The notes: a model not told the origin generated them from the letters alone. Shown: positions 33,742-45,841, counted from the first letter of the stretch. The stretch is DNA of 64,000 nt from Chaenocephalus aceratus (GCA_023974075.1 JAMFTG010000200.1:1-64000); one strand, 5' to 3'. A program made the numbers and translations.

Positions 33742-34756
33742 TTAGTGACATCTCTAACTCGTTACCTGTTCATTGACTTGTTGTGATGACTTGTTTGGCT
33801 TCTGTTGATGTTGTGAGACTCGTGTTTAACCAATATAAAATGAAAAGCTTTCTACATATTGTGATGGGAATTCTTGAAATAAACTAGTCAAAGAGTTGTC
33901 CTGAGTCTTTAATCATGTTTTTCAAAAGAGGCGCACAGCATACCGAGAGCAATGTCTCCACAGCGGAGTGCAAGACTGAAGAGAGGGCTTTCATCCAGTT
34001 ACAATGAATACGCTTATTCATGAGATAACTGACCCTATCAAAGTGCAATAGAGCCATGATCACTGGTCACATGACTGATCATTTAGTGATGAGACACAAT
34101 GTTATTATTTATGTTATATATGTAACATCATAGTATTCAATTCTCTGATAATCATAATTCCATTACAATATAAAATAGACCTTGACAACAGTCTAACAAA
34201 ACCAAACTATGATGCAAAACTGCAAAAAGAATAAACAACTTCTTTCTTTAACGTTGCATTATATAACTTTAACGGTTATAATCTCTGTGGTGTCTGTCTC
34301 TGAAAAGGCAGGCGCCGTGGGAAATGTAGGCTTTTAAAGTCTCTCGACGACAGAACCCCCCTTAGGGGTGACAGTATTTTCCCTTTTTCTACTAAAACAA
34401 AATCCTGGCTGTAGCATTAGTCACTTCATAAAGTTGTGGCATCCCAGTGTAAATCACTTTTGTATTAATTAACAAAAGGAATACATAAATTCAAAGGAGC
34501 TTTAATGGCATCACCATAACAAATAAATAAAAACTCAGTTATGCAAAAAAAGAATGTGACGAGTCGACGTGATACATCAACAACATTAAAATAAATAAAC
34601 AACAATAAAAGAAAACAATAAGAAAAAACAGTGTTCCTGAACGCAGCACACAGAACGAGATTTGGTCACGTGAACACAGAGGTTCCACGATATTTAAGGA
34701 GGAGGAGCACAGGGTTTATTTCACACACACAGCCGGAGCAGTGCACTGCACGCGGA

Positions 34757-34810
34757 GTGGAGGAGGACAGCAAGACCCCCGTAGAACAAGCAGCAGCCTC
34801 GGACTCTCAG
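34757..34810 (+). pseudogene. Dead first exon of a zinc-finger gene
   Basis: Matches the functional exon at 56047-56100, ending in GACTCTCAG before gtgagtgttc. The codon corresponding to the start reads GTG (gcggagtggagg) where copy 2 has ATG (gcggcatggagg), so the MEEDSKTPVEQAAASDSQ peptide cannot start here. No finger exon follows in copy 1: after the satellite at 52840 the TRIM gene occurs instead. The upstream 5' region is well conserved, so it could still be transcribed. Confidence 0.7.
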
Positions 34811-35139
34811 GTGAGTGTTCAACGCTTCATCCGGGGACAAAGAACTTTACAACTAAACTAAAAACACGAGGAGAGGAAACAGGAAATACGAGAAGCGTTT
34901 TATTTTGAAAGTCAAAGAAACGTTCCTCTGTTTGCTTCGTGTCTACTGGTCTGAATTGTGAGCATTATTTATTTAAAGTTAAAGGTGAAACCTTCTTTTA
35001 AAATAATGACAGTAATTGTGCATTGTGAGCACGTGCCTGTGTAGTACATTGGAAATGAAGTCACGTGTGTACACCGAAAAAGACACAGCTAAATTCAACC
35101 AAAACAAGGTAAACATTTAACTTTATATAATATTACTCA

Positions 35140-35440
35140 GTACTCAGATGTTGTACTTGAGTAAAAGTAGAAGTACTCAGATCTTGTACTTGAGTAAAAG
35201 TAGAAGTACCAGAGTGTAGGAATACTCTGTTACAGTAAAACTCCTGCATTCAAAATGTTCCTCAAGTGAAAGTAGAAAGTATTCTCATCTAAATATAGTG
35301 AAAGACAGTGAAAGTAGTCGTTGTGCAGATTGGTCCATTTCAGAATAATATATATATGATGTGTTTTTATAATGATTGATCATGAAAGTGTTCTCAGAGC
35401 TGGTGAAGGTGCAGCTAGTCTGAAGTACTTTGTAGACTGC
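35140..35440. repeat. Dispersed acttgagtaaaagtagaagt repeat
   Basis: Tandem-like phrases cttgtacttgagtaaaagta are repeated two to three times, followed by gttacagtaaaa and tcctgcattcaaaatgttcc. It is also in copy 2 at 60895-61230 with an additional phrase copy there. Confidence 0.8.
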
Positions 35441-35441
35441 A

Positions 35442-35800
35442 GGGTACCCAGATAGCAAAAAGTAATTGAATCAACATTGAGATATGGTCACGCTGAAGAT
35501 CGCAATCAACATTGATGTCGGACATTGAAAATAACATTGAAAGTGCTCGCTATGATCAGCATTGAATTTTCAATCAATCCCAACAATGAACCTCGATTCA
35601 ATTACGATATGATCAACATTGAAAGAATGCAGCATTGCAACAACATTGATTCAACTATAGTATGCGTTGCATTATACATTGAAACAATGTTATTATCAGA
35701 GAGCAAAAAGTCTTTGAATCAACATGGAGATATTGTCACGCTGAAGATTTCAATCAACGTTGATGTCAGACATTGAAAATGAACTAAAATGAACAAACAA
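35442..35800. repeat. caacattga-rich dispersed repeat
   Basis: Begins cccagatagcaaaaagtaat and contains many caacattga/catgttgaa-type phrases. Two internal units (35455-35530 and 35705-35780) share cacgctgaagat and caatcaac.ttgatgtc.gac. A related piece occurs at 46985-47070, at the other edge of the insertion nest. This is probably the outermost element of that nest. Confidence 0.6.
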
Positions 35801-36015
35801 AAAAAGAGCCGTTAATTATTACGATTTAATTCAATTATATGAACATTTTGTACATCTTTTGTCCACTTTAGCACACAAAACATTCTCTGTTTTAAAGGTC
35901 CTATGTCATGCTTTTCCGGTTATTACCCGTCCCCTTCTGTGTTATGTAGCTTTTTCTGCATGTAGACGGTCTGCAGAGTCACTGTGACGGAGCGGGTCAC
36001 AGAGTGACTGACTCC

Positions 36016-36305
<290 letters not shown>

Positions 36306-36599
36306 ACTTCCTGCTGTCTTCCGTCAAATGAACCATGCAATTTCTTATTTATAATTATTGTTGTTAATTATGGGGAATGATTGTGTGAAGAGGTAGATAA
36401 CCTGTTTATCACTTGACATTTTCCAAACCCTCAAAAAAAAAAAAAAAAACCTGAAACTGGTCCCCATGGGGGGAGGGATTTCAGGTTATGTTCATTCAAA
36501 AAAAAAAAAAAAGCAATACTTATACTCTACTAAGAGTATAACTTTCACTTTTAGCTATCAACTGGTGTGTTGGCATTAAGGAGATTGATAGTAAGATAA

Positions 36600-37520
36600 A
36601 AGAACTAGATAAATGCACCAAGACAGACAGTGAGTCTCTCTCTCCAAGTGAGGTTCTTACCCTCATTACCTCTGCCCGCCCTACCACCTGTCCTCTGGAC
36701 CCTATGCCTTCAAACCTCCTTCAGACTATCGCTCCTGATATTCTACCGTTTCTCACCCATTTCATCAACACTTCTCTAACTTCTGGTCACTTTCCAAACA
36801 GTCTCAAGGAGGCAAGAGTAAACCCTCTCCTGAAGAAACCCACTCTCGACCCGTCTGATGCTATAAACTACAGGCCTGTCTCTCTCCTCCCGTTCCTGTC
36901 TAAAACACTTGAACGCGCTGTCTTTAGACAACTCTCCTGCTCTCTCCATCAGAACAACCTTCTGGATCCGCACCAGTCTGGTTTCAAGGCAGGTCACTCC
37001 ACAGAAACTGCCCTCCTTGCTGTCTCTGAGGAACTGCACACGGCTAAAGCAGCCTCCCTCTCCTCTGTCCTCATCCTGTTGGACCTGTCTGCTGCATTCG
37101 ACACGGTGAATCATCAGATCCTCCTTCACACTCTCCAAGAACTTGGAGTTTCAGGCTCTGCACTTTCCCTCCTCACCTCGTACCTCAAAGACCGCACCTA
37201 CAGGGTTACTTGGTGAGGGTCGGTGTCCGACCCTTGTCAATTAACTACAGGGGTCGCTCAGGGCTCTGTTCTCGGTCCTCTTCTCCTTGTACACAAACTC
37301 GCTCGGATCTGTCATTAGCCCGCTTGGTTTTTCATACCACTGCTACGCTGACGACACCCAATTAATCCTGTCCTTTCCCCGCTCAGAGACCCAGGTCGTC
37401 GCACGCATCTCTGCTTGTCTAGCAGACATCTCTCGGTGGATGTCTGCTCACCACCTCAAGCTCAACCTTGACAAAACTGAACTGCTTTTCCTTCCGGGAA
37501 AAAATGGTCCCACTCTTGAC
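36600..37520 (+). mobile_element. L2-clade LINE reverse transcriptase, broken
   Basis: The plus strand encodes the reverse transcriptase fingers and palm: VNPLLKKPTLDPSDAINYRP, FLSKTLERAVFRQL, HQSGFKAGHSTETALL and ILLDLSAAFDTVNHQILL (catalytic aspartate). A stop follows at about 37215, the [12 protein letters not shown] motif comes in a second frame, and [13 protein letters not shown] (the YADD box) in a third. It ends at 37520, where a TAGGGTTGGGAACCGGTTCC hAT-like terminus begins. The missing carboxy-terminal part and 3' tail are found in part at 38575-38845. L2-like elements insert by target-primed reverse transcription. This copy is inactive. Confidence 0.85.
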
Positions 37521-37810
37521 TAGGGTTGGGAACCGGTTCCGGTTCCGACATTTCGATTCCAATGGTATCATTTAGACATGTGCATTTCGGTTCTGCTTTT
37601 CGATGCCTGAGGAAATGTTTCTCGCCGCTCTCCGTAGCCTACTGTATGACTGCGGCAGGGCGGGAAATGTAGCGTTGTACCTACACTTCCTACAGCATAA
37701 CCAGGGCCAGCCCATCCGGGACCGTCGCACTGGCGTTATAGATGTTCGCCTAGGGCGCCAGATCTGGGGAGGCGCTGCGCTGGCAGCTCTGGGAGGAAAA
37801 AAAAAAAGTT
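37521..37810. mobile_element. hAT-like terminal fragments
   Basis: TAGGGTTGGGAACCGGTTCC at 37521 and ccagggccagcccatccggg at about 37696 resemble left ends of two hAT families. No matching right ends were found. A gcctagggcgccagatctgg phrase follows. Confidence 0.4.
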
Positions 37811-38097
37811 GACCGTTGGTGCTCATCCTAATTTTCGGCCTTGATGTAACAATATTCATAATTAAGTAAATGTAACACCCTTTTCATCCCGGTTACACTT
37901 TTTTTTTTTTTCATTTGCCCTGTACGATGGCCGCTGTAAGTGATGAAAATGGGGGATGTTGGCTTATCTGGCGCCCGCAGCTCACAGCCAAAGGGAGAGT
38001 CCTCTCCAGTCAGACTGAGAGGCTGATAACTACAGCTCAGTGAGGTAAAGGACTCTGAGTGTTGAGATAGTTCACTTTAGTTTAGTCTAAGTTATCT
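37811..38097. other. Noncoding, nothing identified
   Basis: Contains a poly-T run. No feature recognised. Confidence 0.35.
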
Positions 38098-38570
38098 CAG
38101 TGGGTCTCAAACGTTTTGATCACAATTTATATAAACGCATATTTCCACTCCTTTATAATTATTGGGATAAACAGGTTTGAAATCATTCCAATGTATACTA
38201 TAGGACAGTAAACCAGACATATCGTTTTAAACTGGAGAGATACAAAAAATGCATAAATAAAATATGAATTAACAACACAAATAAAATGCGTTACATGTAT
38301 TTGTTATTGGCTATGGTAGGTTACTGGTTATGTTCACATACTTATTTGATTATTAAAATGTAAACCAATCTTTTTCATATGGGTGTTTAGAGTTGTACCC
38401 CCTAGATCTAGTCTCTAGTAATTCTGCTTAAAGTGCACCAGATTGAAGCATTTTACTTTGAAATGTTCAAACATTTCTTCCCGGTATGCCCGAGAGGCAG
38501 ATATGCTTGTTTTTCTCAACAAGAACTGTTTTTAAATGGGGGGGGGGGGGTTTCCTTTAAAAGTTGGACT
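38098..38570 (-). mobile_element. hAT-Charlie-like fragment related to 25221-26347
   Basis: Starts at CAGTGGGTCTCAAACG. Its interior (agtgcaccagattgaagcat) is the inverse of the phrase gcatcaatctggtgcact seen at 25427. A poly-G run (38538-38549) and tttaaaagttgga mark the other side. No duplication was found, so the ends are eroded. Confidence 0.5.
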
Positions 38571-38574
38571 ATTG

Positions 38575-38845
38575 TAGCTAACAGCTTACACACCTTCCGG
38601 CGCAGACTGAAAACTCATCTCTTTCGACTCCACTTCGAGCGATATAACTATTAACAAAGCACTTGTATACTAATAAAGGACTGGCTCCTCTAAAGCCAGT
38701 TGAGTAGCACTTGAAATGTTTTGCTCTATGAAACCTGATGTACTTTATGATTCTGTTTTCTTCAAGTTTGTATTTTTGTTGGTCGAACGCACTTATTGTA
38801 AGTCGCTTTGGATAAAAGCGTCGGCTAAATCCAATGCGAGTGAAT
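38575..38845 (+). mobile_element. L2 LINE 3' end
   Basis: Encodes the last residues of ORF2 (FRRRLKTHLFRLHFERYNY) and carries the 3' tail with taagtcgctttggataaaag. Probably the 3' end of the LINE at 36600-37520, separated by later insertions and a deletion. Confidence 0.8.
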
Positions 38846-39059
38846 GACAGGAATATGTGTGTGAAGAAACCAATTGTCAATATATGTAAATAGCTCATAT
38901 TTTGTAAGTGGTCTCATTTAATTATGTAGGTCACATGCAGACATCAGAAGTGAGACAGCTTTATGACAAGTTGAACGTTTCTCAATGAATTATTTTTTTT
39001 TTTCTCTTTTTTTTTCCAATTAAATACTGACATTGTATTATGTTTTAATACTTGATTGA

Positions 39060-39440
39060 CACTTACTAATCTCTTGGAAGCTGCAGGTAGCTCACATGGT
39101 AGTTCTGGTGTTGAGGATGTCTCCCCCTCTTGGTTTGGACTTCCTGTAGGCTAAACATCACAGATGGAAGCATTTATCACCATTTCTCCAGAACATGAGA
39201 TTTACAAAGAGCCTAAGGGCATTAACACTACACTCCTAAACACATTTTCTTTATTGAAAACTCAAAAATATGATGTAAGAAGCCCACTTGTGATAATATT
39301 GAATCACATTTGAAAATCAGACCCATCATCCTTACCTGTTTTAAGTGTTCCATGTGCCCGGATAAGCATTTCTTGTGATGCTCCCTCAGGCGTGTTCTGC
39401 GTGCCTTCCACCTGGTGGATTGTGCTCTCCGACTGTAGGT
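39060..39440 (-). pseudogene. Exon remnants of a second ZMYM/TTF-like hAT gene
   Basis: 39439 to about 39345 is bounded by ctacag and ACAG/gtaagg and reads ESTIHQVEGTQNTPEGASQE. About 39150-39070 reads EGETSSTPELPCELPAASKR. A basic amino-terminal segment lies further up at 42030-41800 on the same strand. All are low-complexity hAT linker-type sequences. The catalytic part was not seen. Confidence 0.3.
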
Positions 39441-39527
39441 GTTAAATAAAAAAACAGTGGATGTAACATCTGTGTCCTGCACCTACAGTACAGAGCTTAA
39501 TCCTCAGCAAAGCTAGACTGAGAGCCA

Positions 39528-39545
39528 GGGGCGGACTGGGACTAA
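39528..39545 (+). mobile_element. hAT terminus CAGGGGCGGACTGGGAC
   Basis: Same terminus as the complete element at 56785-57482. The right end was not found, so this is a truncated relative. Confidence 0.5.
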
Positions 39546-39827
39546 AATTCAGCCCTGGAAACTGACCCAGTCTGGCCACGTCAAATGTTAGAAATCCGCT
39601 GTTTATTATTTAAGGTTTTACGTCCGATTCGCTCCTTTTTCCCTCTCTGTACACAGCTCCAGTTTGGGCATTGGCCTGTCATCAGATTTCATTTTTAGTT
39701 GCTGCTGTAGCGGAAGTTTAGTAAAATTATTTTTGATGAATTACTCCAAATCTCCACCCTTCATAATTGCACTTGCTTCAGTTGCTTGCTACTTTTTAAG
39801 GGCGGTGATGACAGTTACAGTATGAAC

Positions 39828-41358
39828 TAGTGTTGTCACGATACCAACATTTTGGTTTCGATGCCAAGTCAAGAATTGCGATTCCGATTATTTTTCGATA
39901 CTTTTCTTAAAAAAAGGGAAACACGGAATATCGGCTTTAAAATGAGGAATAACAGATGATTTTAGCAGTCAGAACAACTAAAGCAGCAGTGTTACTAAGA
40001 ACAGAAACCCCAAAGAGTCACATCTAATATAAATATATATAAAAGCATTTATTTTAATTGTGTAGCAGTGAGTTTAACATTTTGGCAGCACTGTTGAGCA
40101 TTTTGAAAATGTATTGTCATGCCTCTGTGCAAGGCTTAGTCTTTCTATCTGTATAGCCACTGGTGTAAAGTAACTAAGTTCATAAACTCAAGTACTACTT
40201 GGGTACAATTTTGAGATACTTGTACTTTAAGTATTTCAATGTTTCTTTTGCTACTTTGTACTTCTAATCCACTACAGTTCAGAGGTACATGGTGTACTTT
40301 TACTCCACTACATGTATTAATCCCTTTAGTTACTTCACAGATGTGGATGAATGATGTGAAATATAATCAAGTGTTAAATCAGACTTTAGTTCCACCTGGA
40401 GTAAATCCACAAGATTCAAACTAGCTGCACCTTTACCAGCTTTGAGAACACTTTCATGATCAGTCATTATAAAACACATCATATATATTATTCTGAAATG
40501 GACCAATCTGCACAATGACTACTTTTACTGTCGCTACTTTAATACTTTTACTTGAGGAACATTTTGAATGCAGTACTTTTACTGTAACAGAGTATTCCTA
40601 CACTCTGGTGCTTCTAGTACAAGACCTGAGTACTTCTACTTTTACTGTCGCTACTTTAACTATATTTTGATGATAATACTTTTGTACTTTTATTTGAGGA
40701 ACATTTTGATTGCAGGATTGTTCGTACATTCTGGTACTTCTACTTTAACTAAAGTACAAGACCCGGGTACTTCTACTTTTACTCAAGTACAAGATATATA
40801 CTTATACCACCTCCGTTTATAGCCTATGAAAAAAACTAATAGAAAACGAAGGCTAACGCGAACGATAGCAGATAGTGATGCTAGTTTGCTAGTTAAGTTT
40901 GCTCAACGATAATATTGCGACAGAAACACTTTTCAGTGCACATCACGCTCTGCCGCTCCGACAGGGAGCTCTGCTCTGAACACCTGAACGGCCGTTCACA
41001 GACTTCTGGCGTCTTTTTTGTCAACAAGCCGAGGCGCAGCAGCAGTTGCACTTCCACTTGCAGCCATGCTTCTCGTTTTCTCACATGCTCTGGCAGCTAG
41101 CGCGTGGCCGCGTGCACGAGAGAGGGGAGGGACTTAGAACGTGCTTGAGAGGAGCGGGACTGCAGGCACAGCTGCAGTGCAGGGAGTGGAAGCAGAGCGC
41201 TGAACACACACGGCTCTTATTAAAACGGAGCTTTTTCACGGGAGTACTTTTCCCCGTCATTCTTAAAGTACCGATACTAATGAAACGGAGGAATCGTACC
41301 GTTTTTAACGAAAGGGTATCGCGGTACCTTTCAAGTATCGGTACACCGTGCAACACTA
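39828..41358. mobile_element. hAT element with GTATGAAC duplication
   Basis: Ends TAGTGTTGTCACGATACC and the complement of TAGTGTTGCACGGTGTACC. GTATGAAC is duplicated at 39820-39827 and 41359-41366. 40150-40810 inside it is the dispersed tactcagatc-type repeat in inverse orientation. 40915-41250 is GC-richer, possibly a 5' leader of the family, without a recognisable transposase. Confidence 0.85.
40150..40810 (-). repeat. Dispersed repeat inside the hAT
   Basis: Contains tacttgaggaacattttgaa, ttactgtaacagagtattcc and ttactcaagtacaaga, the inverse of the repeat at 35140-35440. Confidence 0.8.
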
Positions 41359-41639
41359 GTATGAACTGAAGTTGATGCGATTTGATTGGATTGTGAGGCA
41401 TGACCTGAGCCTCATCTGATTGGTCAATTCCTAAAAAAAAAATCACCAAGGGAAGCCAATTTCGGCGAGCCTCCTCTCGCAACAGAGTGCAATCTATGTT
41501 TCACCATAACATCTAGAGGGGCGCTGTTTCACTCTTTGTAAAATACTCAGAGAATGGGGGAGAGACGGGCCGGCAGAATAATTACCGAAACTAAACGAAG
41601 TGTTTTTATTTATTTATTAATATTATAACTACAATGCAA

Positions 41640-42030
41640 AAAAAAACAGGGGAAGCCTGGCTTCCCTTGGCCTCCAGGAGAAAACGCCACTGAGTTCAAG
41701 GGATAATTCTCACCCACCTCTTGCTCTGCACGTGTGCCAGTTGAGCTGGTTCTTCCAGCAGCTCAACTCTGTCCCTCATCATGAACGCAGGAGGCTGGCT
41801 GTATATCTGAACTGGCGCCCTCATCATTCTCTTCATCATCTTGCACTTGTTCTAAGCTGCTGCTGATAGTGCTTGTAGCAGCGCTGCTGCCAAAAAGGTC
41901 TGTCAATTTGCGACATTTATATGCTTCACCTGCGAGTGACTTAACCTTTTTTTCTCTTGCCTTCTCGGCCCCACCTTTTTCTTTTCGTTTTCTTAGATTT
42001 GTATCAATGTGTTTTCATTCTCCCTGTCTG
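41640..42030 (-). pseudogene. hAT amino-terminal exon and terminus fragment
   Basis: The minus strand from about 42030 reads KRKKVKSLAGEAYKCRKLTD then LFGSSAATSTISSSLEQVQ and an acidic tail (DDEENDEGASSD), a basic/serine-rich start like that of TTF-type hAT proteins. At 41650-41695 the inverse of CAGTGGCGTTTTCTCCTGG is a hAT-like terminus. The Gypsy element begins just after this. Confidence 0.35.
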
Positions 42031-42059
42031 CCGCGGCGTCTAATCCCTTCTCTTCGTGT

Positions 42060-42440
42060 GGACGGTGTTAGAGCTGCTGAATTAGCGGACGATTTTGTGT
42101 TGACACATAAGGGCAGTTTTACTGAGAAGTGTTCTAGGGGTAATTGGAAACGTGGAGAAGATGTTGGCTATGCCCGAGGGGGCCAAAGTGGGCCTATGTC
42201 ATTATTGCAGAGGAGGGGGTCATTGGAAGGAACAGTGTCCATTGCTGGAACCTAAGGGGAAGCCTCGTTTTTCATCACATGCTCCAGCCATGTGTTGTTC
42301 TGCCGTGTTGGATAAGAAACCGTTAGGTGTAGGCTCGGGCATGGTGCCTGATAAGAAGCCGGTTTATGCCGACCCGGATGTGGGTTCTGGTTTTGAGCCG
42401 TTCATCACGGAAGCTGTTGTATCAGTAGTGACAAGTATGT
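42060..42440 (+). pseudogene. Gypsy gag carboxy-terminus with zinc knuckle
   Basis: GVRAAELADDFVLTHKGSF (about 42064-42120) is the end of the capsid-related region. After a frame shift, CHYCRGGGHWKEQC (about 42196-42240) is a CCHC zinc knuckle that would bind the element's RNA. The upstream gag and 5' LTR are absent. It precedes the protease at 42445. Confidence 0.75.
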
Positions 42441-42444
42441 TCCG

Positions 42445-42920
42445 ATTAAGGTGTTGCTAGATACTGATTTATTGTTGAGTCAGTGTTGCCTTTTTTGTCA
42501 GACAGAAATGGGGGATTTTGTGCTGATGAGGGGCATGGAGATGGGCTTGATCCCTGTGCCACGGCATACAATAGTGCTGGATTGTGAGCTGGTGCGGGGA
42601 ATTGTGTCTATTGGCGTGCGTCCCGTGTTGCCACTTGATGGGATACATATGATTTTTGGCAACGATCTCGCTGGTAGTGCTGTGTGGGCTGGTGTGCCAC
42701 CGCCTGTGGTGGTTTCCAGGCCGGTGGTATCTGGGGAGCCAGATGAGAGCGCTTTGCCGTTTCCAGTTTATGCTGCGACACGTGCACAGAGCCATAAAAT
42801 GTCTGCTGACCCACCTGTTTTGGATTGTAGCAAAAGTAATGTTGTACATGAGGTCTCACTGCCTGATCTCCCTTCGTCGGTGTCTAAGGAGGACTGGATG
42901 AGGAGTCAGAAGGACGATTA
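42445..42920 (+). pseudogene. Gypsy protease region
   Basis: Reads VLLDTDLLLSQCC where a retropepsin would have LDTG, then EMGLIPVPRHTIVLDCELV and DGIHMIFGNDLAG. The conserved ILGxDL-like part is intact, but the active-site glycine is replaced by aspartate. The frame ends in TAA at 42921. The protease would cleave the polyprotein. This copy is inactive. Confidence 0.7.
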
Positions 42921-42924
42921 ATCT

Positions 42925-44100
42925 CTTTCTGCTCTGTGGACTGAGTTGTTGCCGGCAGAGAAGGTCAGAGACATAGCCCAGGGTTACTTTGTTCAGGGGG
43001 ACTTGCTGGTGCATACATGGGTGCCCTGTGTTGGTGATGCTGTGGGGGAGGCAATTTTTCAGATGGTGGTGCTGAGTAGCTTTCGTGATGTGGTATTGCA
43101 AACTGCGCATGATAGTGGTGGACATTTGGGGATAAAAAAGACCTATGACCGTGTCCTACGCTATTTTTTTTTTCTGGCCTCGGTTAAAGCGCGATGCTGC
43201 AAGTTATATTAAAGCATGCCACATATGCCAGTTCACTGGTAAACCAAGTCAGCTGGTGAAGCCTGCGCCCCTCAGTCCCATTCCAGCCCTTGGTCAACCT
43301 TTTGAGCATTTGATCATATATTGTGTGGGGCCGTTGTCTCCATCTAAGTCCGGTTGAGCGTACATGCTTACTATAATGGGACAGACTGCAAGGTATCCTG
43401 CAGCGTTTCCCTTGCGCTCCATTTCAGTGAAGCCAGTAGTTCGGGCTCTAACCCAGTTCATCTCCACATTTGGTTCAAAGCGACCAGGGTACCAACTTTA
43501 CTTCCCATATGTTCAAACAGATCCTACAGCAGCTGGGGGTCAGGCATAACCGTGCGTCGGCCTACCATTCCCGAAGCCAGGGGGCGCTAGAGCGGTCTCA
43601 TCAAACATTGAAGTCCATGCTGCCTGCTTATTGTATAGAGATGCGGGAGGAGGGACTTCCATGGCTCATGGTGGTGTCCAGGGAAGTCGTTCAGGAAAGT
43701 ACAGGGTTTAGCCCTAATGATTTGGTCTTTGGGCATACGGTGCGTGGTCTGTTAGCTGTTCTCCAGGATGGCTTGGTTGAGGGTGAGCCACCTAAGAATT
43801 TAGTGGACTATGTACAGGGCTTTCGTCATCGCCTGTATGTAGCGGTGGAAATGGTAAGGAAAAATGTAGCTGGTGCTCAGGCTAATATGAAGAGATTCTA
43901 TGAAAAGCAGAGTTCTGTGAATTCAGCCCAGGGGATCAGGTGTTGGCTGTAATGCCACTGCAGGTCTCACCATTCAAAGCTAAGTTTTCCGGCTCGTACA
44001 CTGTTGAAAGTAAAGTGTCAGATCAAAACTACTTTATTGCTACTCCAAATCGGACAAAGTTGTCTCAACTGTGTCATGTCAACCTCCTTAAGCCATACTA
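42925..44100 (+). pseudogene. Gypsy integrase, upstream of the reverse transcriptase
   Basis: A zinc-finger domain HDSGGHLGIKKTYDRVLRYF with HICQ (43108-43240) is followed by the core: LGQPFEHLIIYCVGPLSPSK, then YPAAFPLR, then in another frame QSDQGTNFTSHMFKQ (second aspartate) and YHSRSQGALERSHQTLKSML (glutamate). The end carries PFKAKFSGSYTVESK, a GPY/F-like module, and HVNLLKPYY. The first aspartate, expected in IIDCVGP, is a tyrosine here. Stops at about 43356 and 43951. Having integrase before reverse transcriptase is characteristic of Gmr1-type Gypsy elements. Confidence 0.8.
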
Positions 44101-44189
44101 TGCGTGTGATACCGTTGGGGATAGCTTCATGGCTAAAAAGTTGAGTGTTGGCCCTATAATGATGGTTGTATCTGTGCTTTCCGGTCCAG

Positions 44190-45180
44190 GGTTGGCTGAG
44201 GAGTGTAATATTAAGGTGCCAGATGAACCCGTTATGTCTGGTAGGCTGAGGAATTCGGAGTCGTTACGCCAGTTGGACCTCTTGTTGAGTCACTTACCTG
44301 CAGCACAGAGAGATGAGTTGGCGGCTTTAATCGGGAAGTTTGTGGTACTGTTTGGCCATACGCCATCGCGCACAACTCTCGACTTGGGGGACAGTCCTCC
44401 AATCAAGCAGCGATTGTATCGTTGCCCTGCAGATAAGCGTAGGGTGCTGGAGGCTGAGGTGCAGTACATGTTGGACAATTAGATTGCAGTACAGTCATTA
44501 TCCAGTTGGGCGTCGCCTAGTCTGCTGGTTGGCAAATCGGATGGGTCTCCGCAGTTTTGTAACGACTATCGTAAGGTTAATAAAGTGACAAACAGATTCT
44601 TACCTGTTACCACGGATGGAGGATTGTATTGACTTGGTGGGCTCTGCTAGATTTGTCAGTAAATTCGACTTGTTAAAGGGGTACTGGCAAGTTCCTTTGA
44701 CAGCGCGTGCGCAAAAGATTTCAGCGTTTGTTACACCTTTCGGTCTGTATGAGTATTCAGTGATGAGTTTTGGGCTTTGTAATGCGCCAGCGACATTTCA
44801 GCGCCTCATAATAATAATTTCAATTTATATAGCGCCTTTCACAAAACCCAAGGACGCTCATGAACATGGTGGTAGCAGGTCTTGAGGGGGTTGCTGTTTA
44901 GCTTGACGATGTAGTGGTGTTTAGTGACACATGGGATGACCACATCAAATGCATTGGTGTTCTGTCGCCTGGCTGAGGCGCATCTCACTGTTAACCTGGC
45001 CAAGTGTGAGTTTGCTAGGGCGACAGTGACGTACCTTGGCCGGGTGGTCGGCCAGGGACAAGTTCGTCCGGTAGACGCGAAGGTGCGGGCCGTTTTGCGG
45101 TTTCCTGTGCCCACTACTAAGAAGGAACTCATGCGGTTCCTAGGTCTGGTCGGGTACTATTGCGCCTTTTGTAAGAACTT
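44190..45180 (+). pseudogene. Gypsy reverse transcriptase, broken
   Basis: Visible motifs are QRLYRCPADKRRVLEAEVQY, SWASPSLLVGKSDGSPQFCN, FVSKFDLLKGYWQVPL (first catalytic aspartate), FGLCNAPATFQRL, then after a 50-base insertion VAGLEGVAV-stop-LDDVVVFSDTW. The tyrosine of YLDD is a TAG stop. The connection reads LAKCEFARATVTYLGRVVGQ and ELMRFLGLVGYYCAFCKNFS. Several stops and shifts make it inactive. Confidence 0.85.
44808..44858 (-). mobile_element. 50-bp retroposon tail inserted in the reverse transcriptase
   Basis: ataataataatttcaattta followed by tatagcgcctttcacaaaac interrupts the expected continuation cagcgcctc/atgaacatgg. It is the antisense 3' end of an L2-like LINE/SINE. Confidence 0.65.
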
Positions 45181-45189
45181 CTCCACAGT

Positions 45190-45780
45190 GGTTGCTCGTC
45201 TGTCTGATTTGCTGAAGGCTACAGTCAAGTTCATTTGGTCTGACCAGTATCAGGTGGCGTTTGAGAATGTGAGGACCCTGTTGTGCTGTGCTCCGGTTCT
45301 CGCTACGCCGTGCCTCGATGAGCTGTTGAGGGGTTTGATAAGTCAGTTTGTTATTTCTCAAAGAAGTTTAATTTGTACCTACTCAACAATCGAAAAGGAG
45401 GCATTGGCCTTAATATGGGCCCTCCAGCACTTTGAGGTGTATGTGGGTTTTGGGAGTAGCCCAGTTGTAGTTTATACCGACCATAATCCCCTTACCTTTC
45501 TCCATTCACTTAACTGTCCGAACCGGCGGTTGATGAGGTGGGCCCTGTTCCTGCAGTACTATAGTTTAATAGGTTTATTTTTCCACTACTTCCCCACCAC
45601 CTTAACCTGTCTGCCTTTTTTCCCCTACTCCCCCCCCCCCCCCCCCCCCCCCCCCCCACCTGACTTGTAAAGCGACCTTGGGTTTCCTGAAAGGCGCTAT
45701 AAAAATATTATATATTATTATTTATTATAGTTTGGACATTCAGGGCAACGTTGTGGCGGATGCTCTCTCTCGTGCCGCGG
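45190..45780 (+). pseudogene. Gypsy RNase H region
   Basis: TYSTIEKEALALIWALQHFE and VYTDHNPLTFLHSL are RNase H motifs. Then, after an inserted 170-bp retroposon, IQGNVVADALSRA closes the domain. The segment between the reverse transcriptase thumb and YSTIEKE is shortened (LATPCLDE joined to ISQFVISQR by frame change), so the first catalytic part is missing. Confidence 0.75.
45566..45737 (+). mobile_element. LINE/SINE tail inserted in RNase H, with poly-C
   Basis: Between two copies of TATAGTTT the insert carries a 30-base C run (45628-45657) and ttgtaaagcgaccttgggtt followed by gaaaggcgctataaaaatat and an (ATT)n end, a sense 3' LINE-type tail. Confidence 0.65.
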
Positions 45781-45841
45781 TGGGGTAGGAAGTCTCTCTG
45801 GCTCTGGATATTTGGTGTTTTGGGGTATCCGTCTTAAGGGG

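Larger units (their letters stand above)
33531..35441 (+). repeat. Segmental duplication copy 1, proximal block
   Basis: Matches 54788-56240 and 60733-61250 in direct orientation. Over the first ~125 bases (from gcaaataaact) only two differences are visible. The block contains a zinc-finger gene promoter and first exon. It is broken at 35441 by an 11.6-kb insertion; the homologous sequence resumes at about 47072 (ggtagctt). Confidence 0.9.

Noticed and set aside
42469..42859. Minus-strand frames over the Gypsy protease
   Set aside because: Shadow frames of the plus-strand gag-protease region.
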